A program made the translations under genes and the position numbers. 64,000 bases of DNA from Saccharospirillum sp. GTDB taxonomy: Bacteria; Pseudomonadota; Gammaproteobacteria; Pseudomonadales; Natronospirillaceae. Positions within the stretch are counted from its first letter, which is position 1. The number at the start of each line of letters is the position of its first letter. The stretch spans positions 58,254 through 122,253 of the forward strand of contig JAIUML010000012.1 of assembly GCA_022565595.1 (NCBI GenBank), written 5' to 3'. This document shows, in pieces, positions 16,175 to 25,790 of the stretch. Under the pieces are notes generated by a model that was not told where the DNA came from, ran no database searches, and saw only the letters and a list, made by a program, of their open reading frames with translations.

Positions 16175-19100
16175 CTATTCCGTATCCAGCCAATCGATGT
16201 CAGACATCTTGCGAACCACAACAAACTCATCTCGGTTACAACCGACGGTGCCGTAGTAATTGAAACCGTAGGATTGTTGTGCGTATCCACCGATCATGTG
16301 CGTGGGCTTCATCACCGCTCGGGTGACCGAGTTGTGAATACCGCCGCGAGTTTTGGTCATCTCGGACCCTGGTACATTCACGATGCGCTCCTGGGCGTGG
16401 TACATCATGCTCATGCCTTCCGGTACCCGTTGCGATACCACGGCGCGAGCGGCTATGGCGCCATTGACGTTGAAAATTTCAATCCAGTCGTTGTCTTCAA
16501 TGCCGGCAGCACGGGCGTCCGTTTCGCTTAGCCAGACAATGGGGCCACCCCGCGACAGCGTCAGCATCAGCAGGTTTTCGGAGTAGGTGCTGTGAATCCC
16601 CCACTTCTGGTGCGGCGTCAAAAAGTTGAGCACGATCTCCTTATTGCCATTTGGCTGCTTGCCCAACACCGGCTGAATGGTTTTCAGGTTCACCGGTGGC
16701 TTATAGACGCAGAGCGTCTCGCCAAAGTCGCGCATCCAGCCATGGTCCTGATAGAACTGTTGACGGCCGGTAATGGTGCGCCAGGGGATCAACTCGTGTA
16801 CGTTGGTATAACCGGCGTTGTAGGAGACGTGTTCGTCTTCCAGGCCAGACCAGGTCGGTGAGGAAATAATCTTCCTGGGCTGCGCCACCACATCCCGGAA
16901 ACGAATCTTCTCGTCTTCTTTAGGACGTGCAAGGTGGGTGTGATCCCGCCCGGTGGCTTTCGACAATGCTTCCCAGGCTTTGACCGCTACATGGCCATTG
17001 GTCTCTGGTGCCAGGGTCAGAATCACCTCACAGGCATCAATGGCCGATTCAATGCGAGGCCGACCCTTGTTGGCGCCCTCGGCGGTGTGCAGCTTGTTCA
17101 ACTTGCCGAGGAATTCGACTTCCTCTTTGGTGTCCCACTTGATGCCCTTGCCGCCGTTACCCAGAGCTTCCAGAGCAGGGCCGAGAGAGGTAAAACGGGC
17201 ATAGGTGTTGGGGTAGTCCCGTTCGACCAGTGCAATGTTGGGCATGGTTTTGCCAGGAATGGGTTCACATTCGCCTTTCCACCAGGCCTTATTTTCATAA
17301 GGCTGCGCCAGTTCGTCTGGCGTATCGTGCTGAATCGGCACGGTAACGACATCGTGCTCCACGCCCAGGTGCCCCGGGCACAGATGGGAGTACTCCTTCG
17401 CCAGGCCCTTGAATATTTCCCAGTCGGTACGGGACTCCCATACCGGGTCCACCGCCTGCGTCAAAGGGTGGATAAAGGGATGCATGTCCGAGGTGTTCAG
17501 ATCGTCTTTTTCGTACCAGGTCGCCGTCGGCAATACAATGTCGGAATACAAACAGGTGGTCGACATGCGGAAGTCGATGGTGACCCAAAGGTCAACCTTG
17601 CCTTCAGGTATTTCTTCACGCCAGACCACATCCGTTGGGCGGCCGGTATCGGCGTCACCCAGTTCCTTGCCAAGCAGGCCGTGTTTGGTACCCAGCAAGT
17701 GGCGCAACATGTACTCATGCCCCTTGCCGCTCGACCCCAACAGATTGGAGCGCCAGACAAAGAGGTTGCGTGGATAGTTCTGGGGGTTGTCCGGGTCGAC
17801 ACAGGCGAAGTCCAGATCACCCGCTTTCAATTGCTGGACCACATAGTCTTTCACGTCCATGCCAGCGGCATCGGCACTGGCCTTGAGGCGCAGCGGGTTG
17901 GTATTCAATTGAGGCGCTGAGGGCAACCAACCCATGCGTTCTGCTCGGGTGTTGTAGTCAAGAATGGAAGCGGTCCATTCAGAGGCATCGGCCAGCGGTG
18001 AAATCACCTCGGTCATGTCCAGTTTTTCGTAACGCCATTGATCCGAGTGCGCATAGAAAAAGGAGGTACTGTTCATTTGCCGAGGCGGGCGTGTCCAGTC
18101 CAGCCCAAAGGCCAGAGGCAACCAGCCCAACTGCGGGCGCAGTTTTTCCTGGCCGACATAGTGTGCCCAACCGCCACCACTCTGGCCAACACAGCCACAC
18201 ATCATCAGCATATTGATCAGGCCACGGTAGTTCATGTCCATGTTGTACCAGTGGTTCAAGCCGGCACCGACGATGACCATGGAACGGCCACGCGTCTTGT
18301 GGGCATTGTCGGCAAACTCGTGCGCTACCCGAATGACGTCTTCGCGACGTACACCGGTAATGGCTTCTTGCCAGGCCGGGGTATAGGGCACATCGTCGTC
18401 GAAGCTCTTGGCGGTGCGTTCGTCGCCAAGGCCGGTATCTACGCCGTAGTTGGCCATCATCAGGTCGTAGACGGTAGCGACAAGGGCGGTATTGCCGTCG
18501 GCCAGGGTGACCCGCCGTGCCGGAATGCGGCGCAGCTGTATTTCATCATGGTCGGTATGCTGGAAGTAACCATACTCATGCTCCTTGCCGCCAAAGTAAG
18601 GAAAGGCCACATCGACCACTTCGTCATGCTGGTCTTTCAGCGAGAGACGCAACTCGACTTCGTGCCCGTCCTTGCCTTCGCGGTTTTCCAGATTCCACTT
18701 GCCCTGCTCACCCCAGCGATAACCAATGGAGCCGGTGGGCGATACCAGTTCGTCTTTGCTGTCGTGAACGGCAACGGTTTTCCAGTCCGGGTTGTTGTCC
18801 TGGCCCAGCTTGTCGACCAGGTCAGCCGCACGCAGAAAGCGCCCTTGTTGGAATCGACCCTTGACCTCATCCAACATCACCAACATCGGCATATCGGTGT
18901 AGCGACGCACGTAGTCGGTGAAGTATTCACTCGGGTTATCGATGTGAAATTCTTTCAGGATGACGTGACCAAAGGCCATCGCCAGGGCAGCGTCTGTACC
19001 CTGACGCGGTGCCAGCCAGGTATCACCAAACTTGGAGACTTCGGCGTAATCCGGTGTAATGGCGCAGGTCTTGGTGCCCTTGTAACGCACTTCGGTCAGG

Positions 19101-19900
19101 AAATGCGCATCCGGCGTCCGGGTCTGAGGCACGTTGGAGCCCCACATGATGATGTAGCCGGAGTTGTACCAGTCTGCGGATTCAGGCACATCGGTCTGCT
19201 CGCCCCAGGTCTGAGGAGAAGCCGGAGGCAAGTCGCAATACCAGTCGTAGAAGCTCAGGCAGTTGCCGCCAATCAAGGACAGGTAGCGAGCACCAGCGGC
19301 ATAGGACACCATGGACATCGCCGGAATGGGCGAAAAGCCGGTCACCCGATCCGGGCCGTATTCCTTGGCGGTATAGATGTTGGCCGCTGCTATCAGCTCA
19401 TTGACTTCGGTCCAACTGGAACGCACAAAGCCGCCCAGACCGCGGCGTTGTTTGTACTCTTTCGACCGGTTGGGGTCTTCAACAATGGACGCCCAGGCGT
19501 CAACCGGGTCAGGATGTTCGGCCTTGGCCTGCCGCCACATCTTGAGCAAGGACTGACGCATCTTGGGGTATTTTAGCCGGTTGGCACTGTAGATATACCA
19601 GGAAAAGCTGGCGCCTCGTGGACAACCGCGTGGTTCATGGTTGGGCAAGTCTGGCCGAGTACGGGGGTAGTCGGTCTGCTGGGTTTCCCAGGTGACCAGA
19701 CCATCCTTGACGTAGATTTTCCAGCTACAGGACCCGGTGCAGTTAACCCCATGGGTAGAACGTACGACCTTATCGTGCTGCCAGCGCTGGCGGTACCCCT
19801 TCTCCCAGCCACGGTTTTCCTCGGTGGTCACACCGTGGTCGTCGGAAAAGGATTCGGTTTTCTGCTTGAAGAACCGGAGTCGGTCCAGGAAATGGCTCAT
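16175..19900 (-). CDS. narG: Respiratory nitrate reductase alpha subunit (Mo-bisMGD)
   Basis: A 1241-residue catalytic subunit (E. coli 1247). Start at 19900 (MSHFLDRLRFFKQK), with AGGAG 7 nt upstream. The FS0 cluster ligands His50, Cys54, Cys58 and Cys93 are in HGVNCTGSC and RGCPRG; the Mo ligand Asp223 is in SFYDWYCDLPPASP. No twin-arginine signal is functional, as expected for an enzyme that faces the cytoplasm. It reduces nitrate to nitrite with electrons from NarH. It is the first gene of narGHJI, divergent from narXL, with NarL and FNR sites upstream. Confidence 0.97.
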   Translation of the reverse strand: MSHFLDRLRFFKQKTESFSDDHGVTTEENRGWEKGYRQRWQHDKVVRSTHGVNCTGSCSWKIYVKDGLVTWETQQTDYPRTRPDLPNHEPRGCPRGASFSWYIYSANRLKYPKMRQSLLKMWRQAKAEHPDPVDAWASIVEDPNRSKEYKQRRGLGGFVRSSWTEVNELIAAANIYTAKEYGPDRVTGFSPIPAMSMVSYAAGARYLSLIGGNCLSFYDWYCDLPPASPQTWGEQTDVPESADWYNSGYIIMWGSNVPQTRTPDAHFLTEVRYKGTKTCAITPDYAEVSKFGDTWLAPRQGTDAALAMAFGHVILKEFHIDNPSEYFTDYVRRYTDMPMLVMLDEVKGRFQQGRFLRAADLVDKLGQDNNPDWKTVAVHDSKDELVSPTGSIGYRWGEQGKWNLENREGKDGHEVELRLSLKDQHDEVVDVAFPYFGGKEHEYGYFQHTDHDEIQLRRIPARRVTLADGNTALVATVYDLMMANYGVDTGLGDERTAKSFDDDVPYTPAWQEAITGVRREDVIRVAHEFADNAHKTRGRSMVIVGAGLNHWYNMDMNYRGLINMLMMCGCVGQSGGGWAHYVGQEKLRPQLGWLPLAFGLDWTRPPRQMNSTSFFYAHSDQWRYEKLDMTEVISPLADASEWTASILDYNTRAERMGWLPSAPQLNTNPLRLKASADAAGMDVKDYVVQQLKAGDLDFACVDPDNPQNYPRNLFVWRSNLLGSSGKGHEYMLRHLLGTKHGLLGKELGDADTGRPTDVVWREEIPEGKVDLWVTIDFRMSTTCLYSDIVLPTATWYEKDDLNTSDMHPFIHPLTQAVDPVWESRTDWEIFKGLAKEYSHLCPGHLGVEHDVVTVPIQHDTPDELAQPYENKAWWKGECEPIPGKTMPNIALVERDYPNTYARFTSLGPALEALGNGGKGIKWDTKEEVEFLGKLNKLHTAEGANKGRPRIESAIDACEVILTLAPETNGHVAVKAWEALSKATGRDHTHLARPKEDEKIRFRDVVAQPRKIISSPTWSGLEDEHVSYNAGYTNVHELIPWRTITGRQQFYQDHGWMRDFGETLCVYKPPVNLKTIQPVLGKQPNGNKEIVLNFLTPHQKWGIHSTYSENLLMLTLSRGGPIVWLSETDARAAGIEDNDWIEIFNVNGAIAARAVVSQRVPEGMSMMYHAQERIVNVPGSEMTKTRGGIHNSVTRAVMKPTHMIGGYAQQSYGFNYYGTVGCNRDEFVVVRKMSDIDWLDTE

Positions 19901-19967
19901 AGTCTTGCTCCTGATAGCAAACAATCAATCGACCCAAAATACCCACTGGGCGATGGTTGCTGTGAAG

Positions 19968-20009
19968 TCTATAGTGGTAGCCTCAGGGTGACTTACCCCC
20001 TAGGAGGTA
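19968..20009 (-). promoter_or_regulatory. narG promoter with NarL 7-2-7 site
   Basis: TACCCCC-TA-GGAGGTA (19994-20009) is a perfectly symmetric NarL-type 7-2-7 site. Reading toward narG, TATAGA (complement of 19968-19973) is a plausible -10, which would put the NarL site near -40 and the transcript start near 19961. Confidence 0.6.
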
Positions 20010-20015
20010 CCCCCT

Positions 20016-20029
20016 TTGCCTCACATCAA
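20016..20029 (-). promoter_or_regulatory. FNR/ANR-like box upstream of narG
   Basis: On the minus strand TTGATGTGAGGCAA has one perfect half-site and a degenerate second half (GGCAA). Relative to the proposed -10 its centre is near -61.5, a class I position. Confidence 0.5.
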
Positions 20030-20082
20030 CAAAGGGGCCGATTCGCTGGTCACACTTCTTTTTGCACGGTTATGATGGCCTC

Positions 20083-21777
20083 ATGAAAAAAAAACATTCG
20101 CTGCCGCTGGCCGCTACACTGCTGTTGATGCTATCCCTGCTGGCTCTGGTCATGCTCGGTACCATTACCTATTCGGTTTACACCAGCAGGGTACTGACTG
20201 GCGACGCCACTGCGATCAACCTGTCTGGATCGCTGCGAATGCAATCCTATCGGTTGGGGCAAGCTTTGCTTGCTTCGACCAACGAAGCCGGTATTGCAGC
20301 CTTGCGAGATGAACTGACGGAGAAACTGGCATCGGCAGAGTTGGCACATGCCATACCGGACAATCGACATCACCCCATCAGTCGTCGCTACCAGGCCGTG
20401 GTGGAGCGCTGGAACCACTTGCAGCACATGGCAACCGATCAACCAGACGCCTACCTTGCTCAGGTTGATGAGTTTGTCGCGCTGATTCATGACCTGGTCT
20501 TCGCTCTGGAAGTGCGCTCTGAACAGACAGTTGCCAATCTGTACCGCAACCAGGTGATCGCCATGACGATCTTCCTGGTACTCTTTGCGCTGTTCGGCTG
20601 GTTGATCCTCTACCGTCTGGTCAGGCCCTTGAGCCTGTTGAAGCAAACGGCCAAAGCGATCAGCGCTAACGACCTGCATCGCCGATCACACTACCTCGCT
20701 TCCGATGAACTGGGCGTACTCAGCCAGGCACTGGATCAAATGGCTGACCATCTGGTAGAAACCAACGCGACCCTGGAGATTCGCGTTCAGGAACAAACTG
20801 AACAGTTGCAAAGAAAAACAGAAACACTGGCCTTTCTCTTTAACCTCAGCCGTGTGTTGTCGCAGGGAGTTACTCCTCTGCCATTGCTGATGCAACAGCA
20901 GACTCAGGGTTTGGCTCAGGTGGCCAACCTGAAGCGGGTCAGTTGGCAGGATCAGCATCACTTCCGCAGCGATGACCTTTGCCATGGATCACGCCTTGGC
21001 AACAGCGATACCTGGCTCATTATCGAAAGCGACATCCCTTTGGCAGACTGGCAAAGGCAATTGGCAGACACCTGTTGCGAACTCTTCCATTCGTCACAGA
21101 ATCGACTGCAGCAACAAAAGAACCAGCATCGTCTGGCGCTGCTGGAGGAGCGATCTTCACTGGCTCGTGAACTGCATGATTCTCTGGCCCAATCGCTCAG
21201 TTATTTGAAAATGCTGGTGGCGAAATGGCACAAACTGCATCAAAAACAGGCCTCTGATGAGCAACTAAAGGCCACCGTCAAGGACATTGAATCGGGCCTT
21301 GGTTCAGCCTACAGAAGGCTGCGCGAATTGCTGGTTACCTTCCGCATGCGCCCGGAGCACTCCGACCTCAGCAGCGCCATAGCCGCCAGCGTCGAGGAGT
21401 TCAGCCGCTGCAGTCCGGCGTTGTTTCAGCTTCATGTCGACCCCGACTGGCCGGAGCTGAATGCCAACCAGGAAATGCATTGTTTGCACATTGTCCGTGA
21501 AGCTTTGAACAACATCATCAAACACGCCAATGCCACCAAAGTCAGCGTGAACATGGAGCGCCACCAGCATGAGTGCTATCTGCGCATAGCCGATGACGGT
21601 GACGGGCTTCCTGATGAACTCAGCAGCATGGATCGATTCGGGCTAGGCATCATGACCGAACGCAGCCACCGAATCGGCGGCCATTGTCTGATTCATCGGC
21701 TGCCAACTGGCGGTACCGAAGTCCTGTTACGCTTCCCTATTACCCCCAATCCGGCTATAACCGAGGCAACATCATGA
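20083..21777 (+). CDS. narX: Nitrate/nitrite sensor histidine kinase
   Basis: A 564-residue sensor. TM1 is at about 8-30. The periplasmic ligand segment begins with the P-box INLSGSLRMQSYRLGQ (Arg52 and Arg57 match the nitrate-binding region). TM2 is at about 163-185, followed by HAMP, a helical linker and a HisKA_3 box SLARELHDSLAQSLSYLK with phosphorylated His365, then HATPase (REALNNIIKHA, DDGDGLPDE). It phosphorylates NarL in response to nitrate. The ATG at 20083 is chosen over a TTG at 20062. It overlaps narL by ATGA and diverges from narG. Confidence 0.95.
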   Translation: MKKKHSLPLAATLLLMLSLLALVMLGTITYSVYTSRVLTGDATAINLSGSLRMQSYRLGQALLASTNEAGIAALRDELTEKLASAELAHAIPDNRHHPISRRYQAVVERWNHLQHMATDQPDAYLAQVDEFVALIHDLVFALEVRSEQTVANLYRNQVIAMTIFLVLFALFGWLILYRLVRPLSLLKQTAKAISANDLHRRSHYLASDELGVLSQALDQMADHLVETNATLEIRVQEQTEQLQRKTETLAFLFNLSRVLSQGVTPLPLLMQQQTQGLAQVANLKRVSWQDQHHFRSDDLCHGSRLGNSDTWLIIESDIPLADWQRQLADTCCELFHSSQNRLQQQKNQHRLALLEERSSLARELHDSLAQSLSYLKMLVAKWHKLHQKQASDEQLKATVKDIESGLGSAYRRLRELLVTFRMRPEHSDLSSAIAASVEEFSRCSPALFQLHVDPDWPELNANQEMHCLHIVREALNNIIKHANATKVSVNMERHQHECYLRIADDGDGLPDELSSMDRFGLGIMTERSHRIGGHCLIHRLPTGGTEVLLRFPITPNPAITEATS

Positions 21778-22427
21778 CTCAGAACACGCCGTATCAAATC
21801 GCCATTGTCGACGACCACCCCATGCTGCGACATGGCATTGCCCAGTTGCTTGAGCTTGAGGACGACCTGGACCTGGTAACCAGCCTCAGCAGCGCTTCCG
21901 AGGCCATCAAAACGCTGCCAGGCCAGAATCTGGATCTCATCCTGATGGACCTGAACCTGCCCGGTACCAACGGCATTCGCACCATAGAACGCTTGCGCCA
22001 GGCCGATGTGACGGCCACTATTCTGGTATTTACTGTTTCTGACGACCATGCCGACGTGTTTCGGGCCATTGCCTCCGGTGCCGACGGTTATTTGCTGAAG
22101 GATATGGAGCCCGAGCAACTGCTCGACAAGATCCGACAAAGCCTCCATGGCAATCCCGCCGTCAGTGACAGCCTGAGCGAAGCCTTTGCAGCGGCTCAGG
22201 TGGAACGCGTACCGGAGAACGTACACCCCCGACTGCGAGACCTGACCGAACGTGAGCAGGATGTGCTCCGGCTGATCGCCAAGGGCTTCAGCAACAAGCA
22301 CATTGCCGAAGAACTCAGCATCGCTGAAGGCACAGTCAAGGTTCATGTCAAAAGACTATTGTCCAAGCTCGGTCTGAATTCGCGCGTCGAAGCGGCGGTA
22401 TTTGCACTGGAGCAAGGTTTTGAGTAA
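21774..22427 (+). CDS. narL: Nitrate/nitrite response regulator
   Basis: A 217-residue two-domain regulator: receiver (DDH 13-15, phosphoacceptor Asp59 in LILMDLNLPG, Lys in YLLKDME) and a C-terminal LuxR-type HTH (LTEREQDVLRLIAKGFSNKHIAEEL..GTVKVHVKRLL). The start is the ATG in the ATGA overlap with narX. NarL dimers bind 7-2-7 heptamer pairs, several of which lie before narG and narK2 in this window, so it most likely governs this island. moeA follows after 35 bp. Confidence 0.95.
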   Translation: MTQNTPYQIAIVDDHPMLRHGIAQLLELEDDLDLVTSLSSASEAIKTLPGQNLDLILMDLNLPGTNGIRTIERLRQADVTATILVFTVSDDHADVFRAIASGADGYLLKDMEPEQLLDKIRQSLHGNPAVSDSLSEAFAAAQVERVPENVHPRLRDLTEREQDVLRLIAKGFSNKHIAEELSIAEGTVKVHVKRLLSKLGLNSRVEAAVFALEQGFE

Positions 22428-22462
22428 GGCTAACCGAATGAATCAGCGAATTGGAGTTACCC

Positions 22463-23695
22463 ATGGCCTGTTGTGACCAACCCGGTTTGATGCCCTTTGA
22501 ACAAGGCCTGGACAAGATCCTGGCAACAGTAACCCCCTGCATCGAGACCGAAACGGTGCCGTTGCAACTGGCACTAAACCGAGTGCTGGCAGAGCCGGTC
22601 AGCGCCAAAGCTCAGGTACCCAGCTGCGACAACTCCGCCATGGACGGCTACGCCCTGCGACTGGCTGATCTGACACCCGGAATCGCCCTGCCGGTTCAGG
22701 CCCGTGCACTCGCTGGTCACCCGGTGCTCGAAGCCCTCAAACCCGGCCATTGCATCCGGATCATGACCGGGGCCGCCATGCCTCAAGGTTGCGACACCGT
22801 CGTCATGCAGGAAAACGCCGAAGTAACAGAGGCCGGCGTGCTGTTCAGCAAAGCGCCTCCGCTCGGAGACAACGTGCGCCGGGCCGGCGAGAATGTCACC
22901 GAGAGGCAAGTGGTTGGCCAACCCGGTCAGGTATTGAGTGCCATTGACCTTGGCTTGCTGGCAACGGTCGGGGTCAGTGAAGTCCTGGTGGTGCGCAAGG
23001 CACGAGTGGCGCTGTTTTCGACCGGTGATGAACTCAGACAACCGGGCGAACCGCTCAATTATGGTGACCTCTACGATTCCAATCGTGTCGCCATCCATGC
23101 CCTGCTGAAGCGTCTTGGTGTGGAGATCCTCGATCTCGGCGTCATAGCAGACGACCCGGACGCCATTCGCAATGCCTTCAAGCGCGGTGATCAGGAATGC
23201 GACTTTGTGATCACCAGTGGCGGTGTCAGCGTTGGTGAGGCCGATTACACCCGAGACATCCTGACTGAAATGGGCGACATCGATTTCTGGAAACTCGCCA
23301 TAAAGCCCGGCAAACCCCTGGCCTTTGGTCGCCTGGAACACAGCTATTTTCTGGGCTTGCCGGGCAACCCGGTTTCCAGCCTGGTGACGCTGCACCTCCT
23401 TGGCAGCCAGGCCTTGCGCCAGTTCATGGGCATCGGCCATCAACCCCTGAAACGGCTTACAGCCATCAGCCTGGAAGCACTGAAAAAGAGCCCCGGCCGA
23501 ATGGATTTTCAACGTGGTGTCTGGCGGCAGGAAGATGGAGAGATCACAGTCAGCAGCACGGCCAGCAACCAGGGATCTCACGTCTTTTCATCGCTGCAGA
23601 ATGCCAACTGTTATATAGCGCTGGAGCAGGACAGAGGTCCGGTGAAGGCTGGAGAGAGCGTAACGCTCTGGTTGTTTGATGAACTGATGAAATGA
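22463..23695 (+). CDS. moeA: Molybdopterin molybdenumtransferase
   Basis: A 410-residue MoeA (E. coli 411) that inserts molybdate into adenylylated molybdopterin, the last common step of Mo cofactor synthesis. Visible blocks: CDNSAMDGYAL near residue 60, RIMTGAAMPQGCDTVV, RVALFSTGDEL, and the active-site region TSGGVSVGEADY followed by KPGKPLAFG and LGLPGNPVSS. The start at 22463 has TTGGAG 6 nt upstream. Its seat directly after narXL fits the Mo demand of NarG. Confidence 0.95.
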   Translation: MACCDQPGLMPFEQGLDKILATVTPCIETETVPLQLALNRVLAEPVSAKAQVPSCDNSAMDGYALRLADLTPGIALPVQARALAGHPVLEALKPGHCIRIMTGAAMPQGCDTVVMQENAEVTEAGVLFSKAPPLGDNVRRAGENVTERQVVGQPGQVLSAIDLGLLATVGVSEVLVVRKARVALFSTGDELRQPGEPLNYGDLYDSNRVAIHALLKRLGVEILDLGVIADDPDAIRNAFKRGDQECDFVITSGGVSVGEADYTRDILTEMGDIDFWKLAIKPGKPLAFGRLEHSYFLGLPGNPVSSLVTLHLLGSQALRQFMGIGHQPLKRLTAISLEALKKSPGRMDFQRGVWRQEDGEITVSSTASNQGSHVFSSLQNANCYIALEQDRGPVKAGESVTLWLFDELMK

Positions 23696-23708
23696 AGCTG
23701 GCACCTCG

Positions 23709-23755
23709 ATCAGCACAGCCTGAAGGATCCCGGAGCGTCCTCAAGCTGTGTTGAT
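23709..23755. terminator. Convergent hairpin between moeA and bioY
   Basis: ATCAGCACAGC (23709-23719) pairs with GCTGTGTTGAT (23745-23755), including one G-T pair, with a further TGA/TCA and GGA/TCC stem inside. It lies between two genes that face each other. Confidence 0.6.
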
Positions 23756-23764
23756 TCAGCGTGC

Positions 23765-24316
23765 TCAGGCTTGCTTCACTGCCACTGCGCTTGGCAAGCC
23801 CTTGTAAACGGCCTGCGCCACCACAGCCGTGATCACCGCCTTGACCAGATCACCCGGAATAAACACCGCCATAACAGTTGTGGCGCTGGCCCAGTCATTG
23901 CCGGTGACCAGCTTGAAGCCAGCGATACCAAAGATGTACAACACCAGAATACCACCCGCCAAAGAACCAATCAGGGCGGCACTGAACAGGTTGATGCGCT
24001 CCAGCTTCAGAGCCACCCAGCCGGTAACAAAGGCCGCAAAGGGAAACCCTATAGCGAAGCCTGCTGTTGGCCCAACAAAGACCCCAAGGCCACCCCGCCC
24101 GCCGGAAAGCAGCGGCGCGCCCAGAGCAACGACAAAGATGAACAGCAACATCGACAGGAAGCCACGGCCCGGGCCGAGCATGACCCCGGCGAGCATAACG
24201 CCTAGCGTTTGCGCGGTGATGGGGATGCCGGTCACAAAGGGGATGGGGGGTATCAAGCCAAGGGCAGCAATCAGGGCGGCGTAAAGGGCGATTTGTACCA
24301 GGGTTTTATCTTTCAC
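23765..24316 (-). CDS. bioY: Biotin transporter substrate-binding subunit (BioY)
   Basis: A 183-residue membrane S component with about six helices. Family features: PFVTGIPITAQTLGVMLAGVMLGPGRGFLS near the N-terminus, then GRGGLGVFVGPTAGFAIGFP and the C-terminal PGDLVKAVITA. It binds biotin and docks on the BioMN energy module encoded just upstream in the same operon (bioM-bioN-bioY, leftward). The 22-bp gap to bioN and the complete three-gene set make the biotin assignment firm. Confidence 0.93.
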   Translation of the reverse strand: MKDKTLVQIALYAALIAALGLIPPIPFVTGIPITAQTLGVMLAGVMLGPGRGFLSMLLFIFVVALGAPLLSGGRGGLGVFVGPTAGFAIGFPFAAFVTGWVALKLERINLFSAALIGSLAGGILVLYIFGIAGFKLVTGNDWASATTVMAVFIPGDLVKAVITAVVAQAVYKGLPSAVAVKQA

Positions 24317-24338
24317 TGGGGTTTCCTCGTATTAATAA

Positions 24339-24977
24339 TCAAGACTTCTTTGTAAGTGACGGGCTCGCATCCACTGAATGGCTTCTGATGCCACCCCGAG
24401 CGGCCAATGCCTCAGCAACGTGATCAGAAAGGCGAATGGCGTTGATCATCATCGGTATCGCCAATTGCCAGACGGCGCGGCCGCCACCGCGCGCTTTCCA
24501 GGCTTCGAGCAGGTTCAGCATGACCGCCATCAGCACCGGTACAAAGCGCACCAGCAGGGCTACAGCAAAGGCAATGCGTTCGGTGCGGATGCCGAGCCAG
24601 CGCAGTGGTGACAACAATGGCAGGACGGCATCCATCATGGCGTCCATGCGGGTGGTCAGGGTGATGAGGTTGGCCAACAGAATCAGCACCAGCATGCGCT
24701 GCAACAACACCAGGGCCGAGGCGAGGTTCTGAGTCCACCATTGAACCGCAAAAATCAGCACAAAGAGAGGGAGCAGCGGCTTGGTGATCAGCATTCTGGC
24801 GAGCCCGCCAGTGCCGAGGCTGTAATAGGCCAGGATGACCAACAGCACGGCCGGCAGCAGCCAGAGAGGGTTCTGTATCGGGTAAAGGCCAATGCTGATG
24901 ACTGCGAGCCCGCTCAGTTTGATGCCGGCTGGTAAGCAGTGCAGGCGACTGTGTCCGGGAAAATAGAGGCTGATCAC
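24339..24977 (-). CDS. bioN: Energy-coupling factor transmembrane protein (BioN/EcfT)
   Basis: A 212-residue EcfT-family protein. It has about five hydrophobic helices and the coupling motif pair seen as EAWKARGGG and AEALAARGGIRS (consensus A-R-G), which contacts the ATPase. It starts inside the last codons of bioM (4-nt overlap) and precedes bioY. It joins the ATPase BioM to the S component BioY in the inner membrane. The N-terminus YFPGHSRLHCLPAGIKL is the usual family start. Confidence 0.92.
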   Translation of the reverse strand: MISLYFPGHSRLHCLPAGIKLSGLAVISIGLYPIQNPLWLLPAVLLVILAYYSLGTGGLARMLITKPLLPLFVLIFAVQWWTQNLASALVLLQRMLVLILLANLITLTTRMDAMMDAVLPLLSPLRWLGIRTERIAFAVALLVRFVPVLMAVMLNLLEAWKARGGGRAVWQLAIPMMINAIRLSDHVAEALAARGGIRSHSVDASPSLTKKS

Positions 24978-25696
24978 AAGGCCACCCTGGCCTGGCTGGC
25001 TTCGCGGTAGGCGGCCAGAATGTCTCTCGGCACGCCATCGCCGCGCACCCGGCCCTGATCCAGCCAGACAACGCGGTCGAAGTCGGCCAGGGTATCGAGG
25101 TCATGGCTGATCATCAGCACCTGTTGCGGCAGGGAGTGCAGCCAGTCCATCAGGTGCAGCCGTGTGGGCAGGTCCAGCGCTGAAAAAGGTTCATCGAGCA
25201 CCATCAGCCGGGGCTTCATGATCAGCACAGCCAGGATGCACACCAGTTGCTTTTGCCCTTCAGACAAACTGTGCACGGCGCGCTCTGCCCAATGCTCGCG
25301 ATCGTGTTCCGCCAGCAATGCCAGTGCACCCTGCTCTGCCGCTTTTTTGGTTGCGCCCTGGTTGCGCAAACCAAAACTCAACTCTTCGAGTACCGTGGGG
25401 AAAATCAGCTGGTGATCCGGGTTCTGGAAGATAAAGCCGACTTCGCTGGCCATGACTTCCGGGCCATCAGTTGGCTTGATGCCGTTTACGTAAACGTCAC
25501 CTTGAGAAGGTTGCAACAGGCCATTGAGTAGGCGAATCAGGGAGCTTTTACCGGAGCCATTGTCACCAATCAAGCCGATTCGGGGTTCCGTTAACGTCAA
25601 GCTGACGGTGTGCAGGACTTCGACTCCATCTCGAGCAAGCGAAACCTGGTCCAGAAGCACTGAGTGCTCGGACCTGTCATCCTCTCTGGATTGCAT
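24974..25696 (-). CDS. bioM: Biotin ECF transporter ATPase (BioM)
   Basis: A 240-residue ABC ATPase. Walker A GDNGSGKSSL near 44-53, Q-loop FIFQNPDHQ, signature LSEGQKQLV, Walker B LMVLDEPFSALD and the switch MISHD are all intact. It is the first gene of the leftward bioMNY operon and powers biotin uptake with BioN and BioY. No BirA operator was recognised in the 94-bp gap upstream. Confidence 0.92.
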   Translation of the reverse strand: MQSREDDRSEHSVLLDQVSLARDGVEVLHTVSLTLTEPRIGLIGDNGSGKSSLIRLLNGLLQPSQGDVYVNGIKPTDGPEVMASEVGFIFQNPDHQLIFPTVLEELSFGLRNQGATKKAAEQGALALLAEHDREHWAERAVHSLSEGQKQLVCILAVLIMKPRLMVLDEPFSALDLPTRLHLMDWLHSLPQQVLMISHDLDTLADFDRVVWLDQGRVRGDGVPRDILAAYREASQARVAL

Positions 25697-25790
25697 GAAC
25701 TCACTGCCTAAAAAGCGATACGGAAAAGAGGGCGCAGCATAACGCCTGAATGCCTCTACCGCACACCAGGACTTAACTGCTGGCTATATT

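Noticed and set aside
18038..19576. 512-codon open frame antisense to narG
   Set aside because: It lies wholly opposite a highly conserved enzyme gene, has no recognisable domain and follows the GC codon pattern of narG; it is a shadow frame.
22574..23581. 335-codon open frame antisense to moeA
   Set aside because: It mirrors moeA codons and shows no family features.
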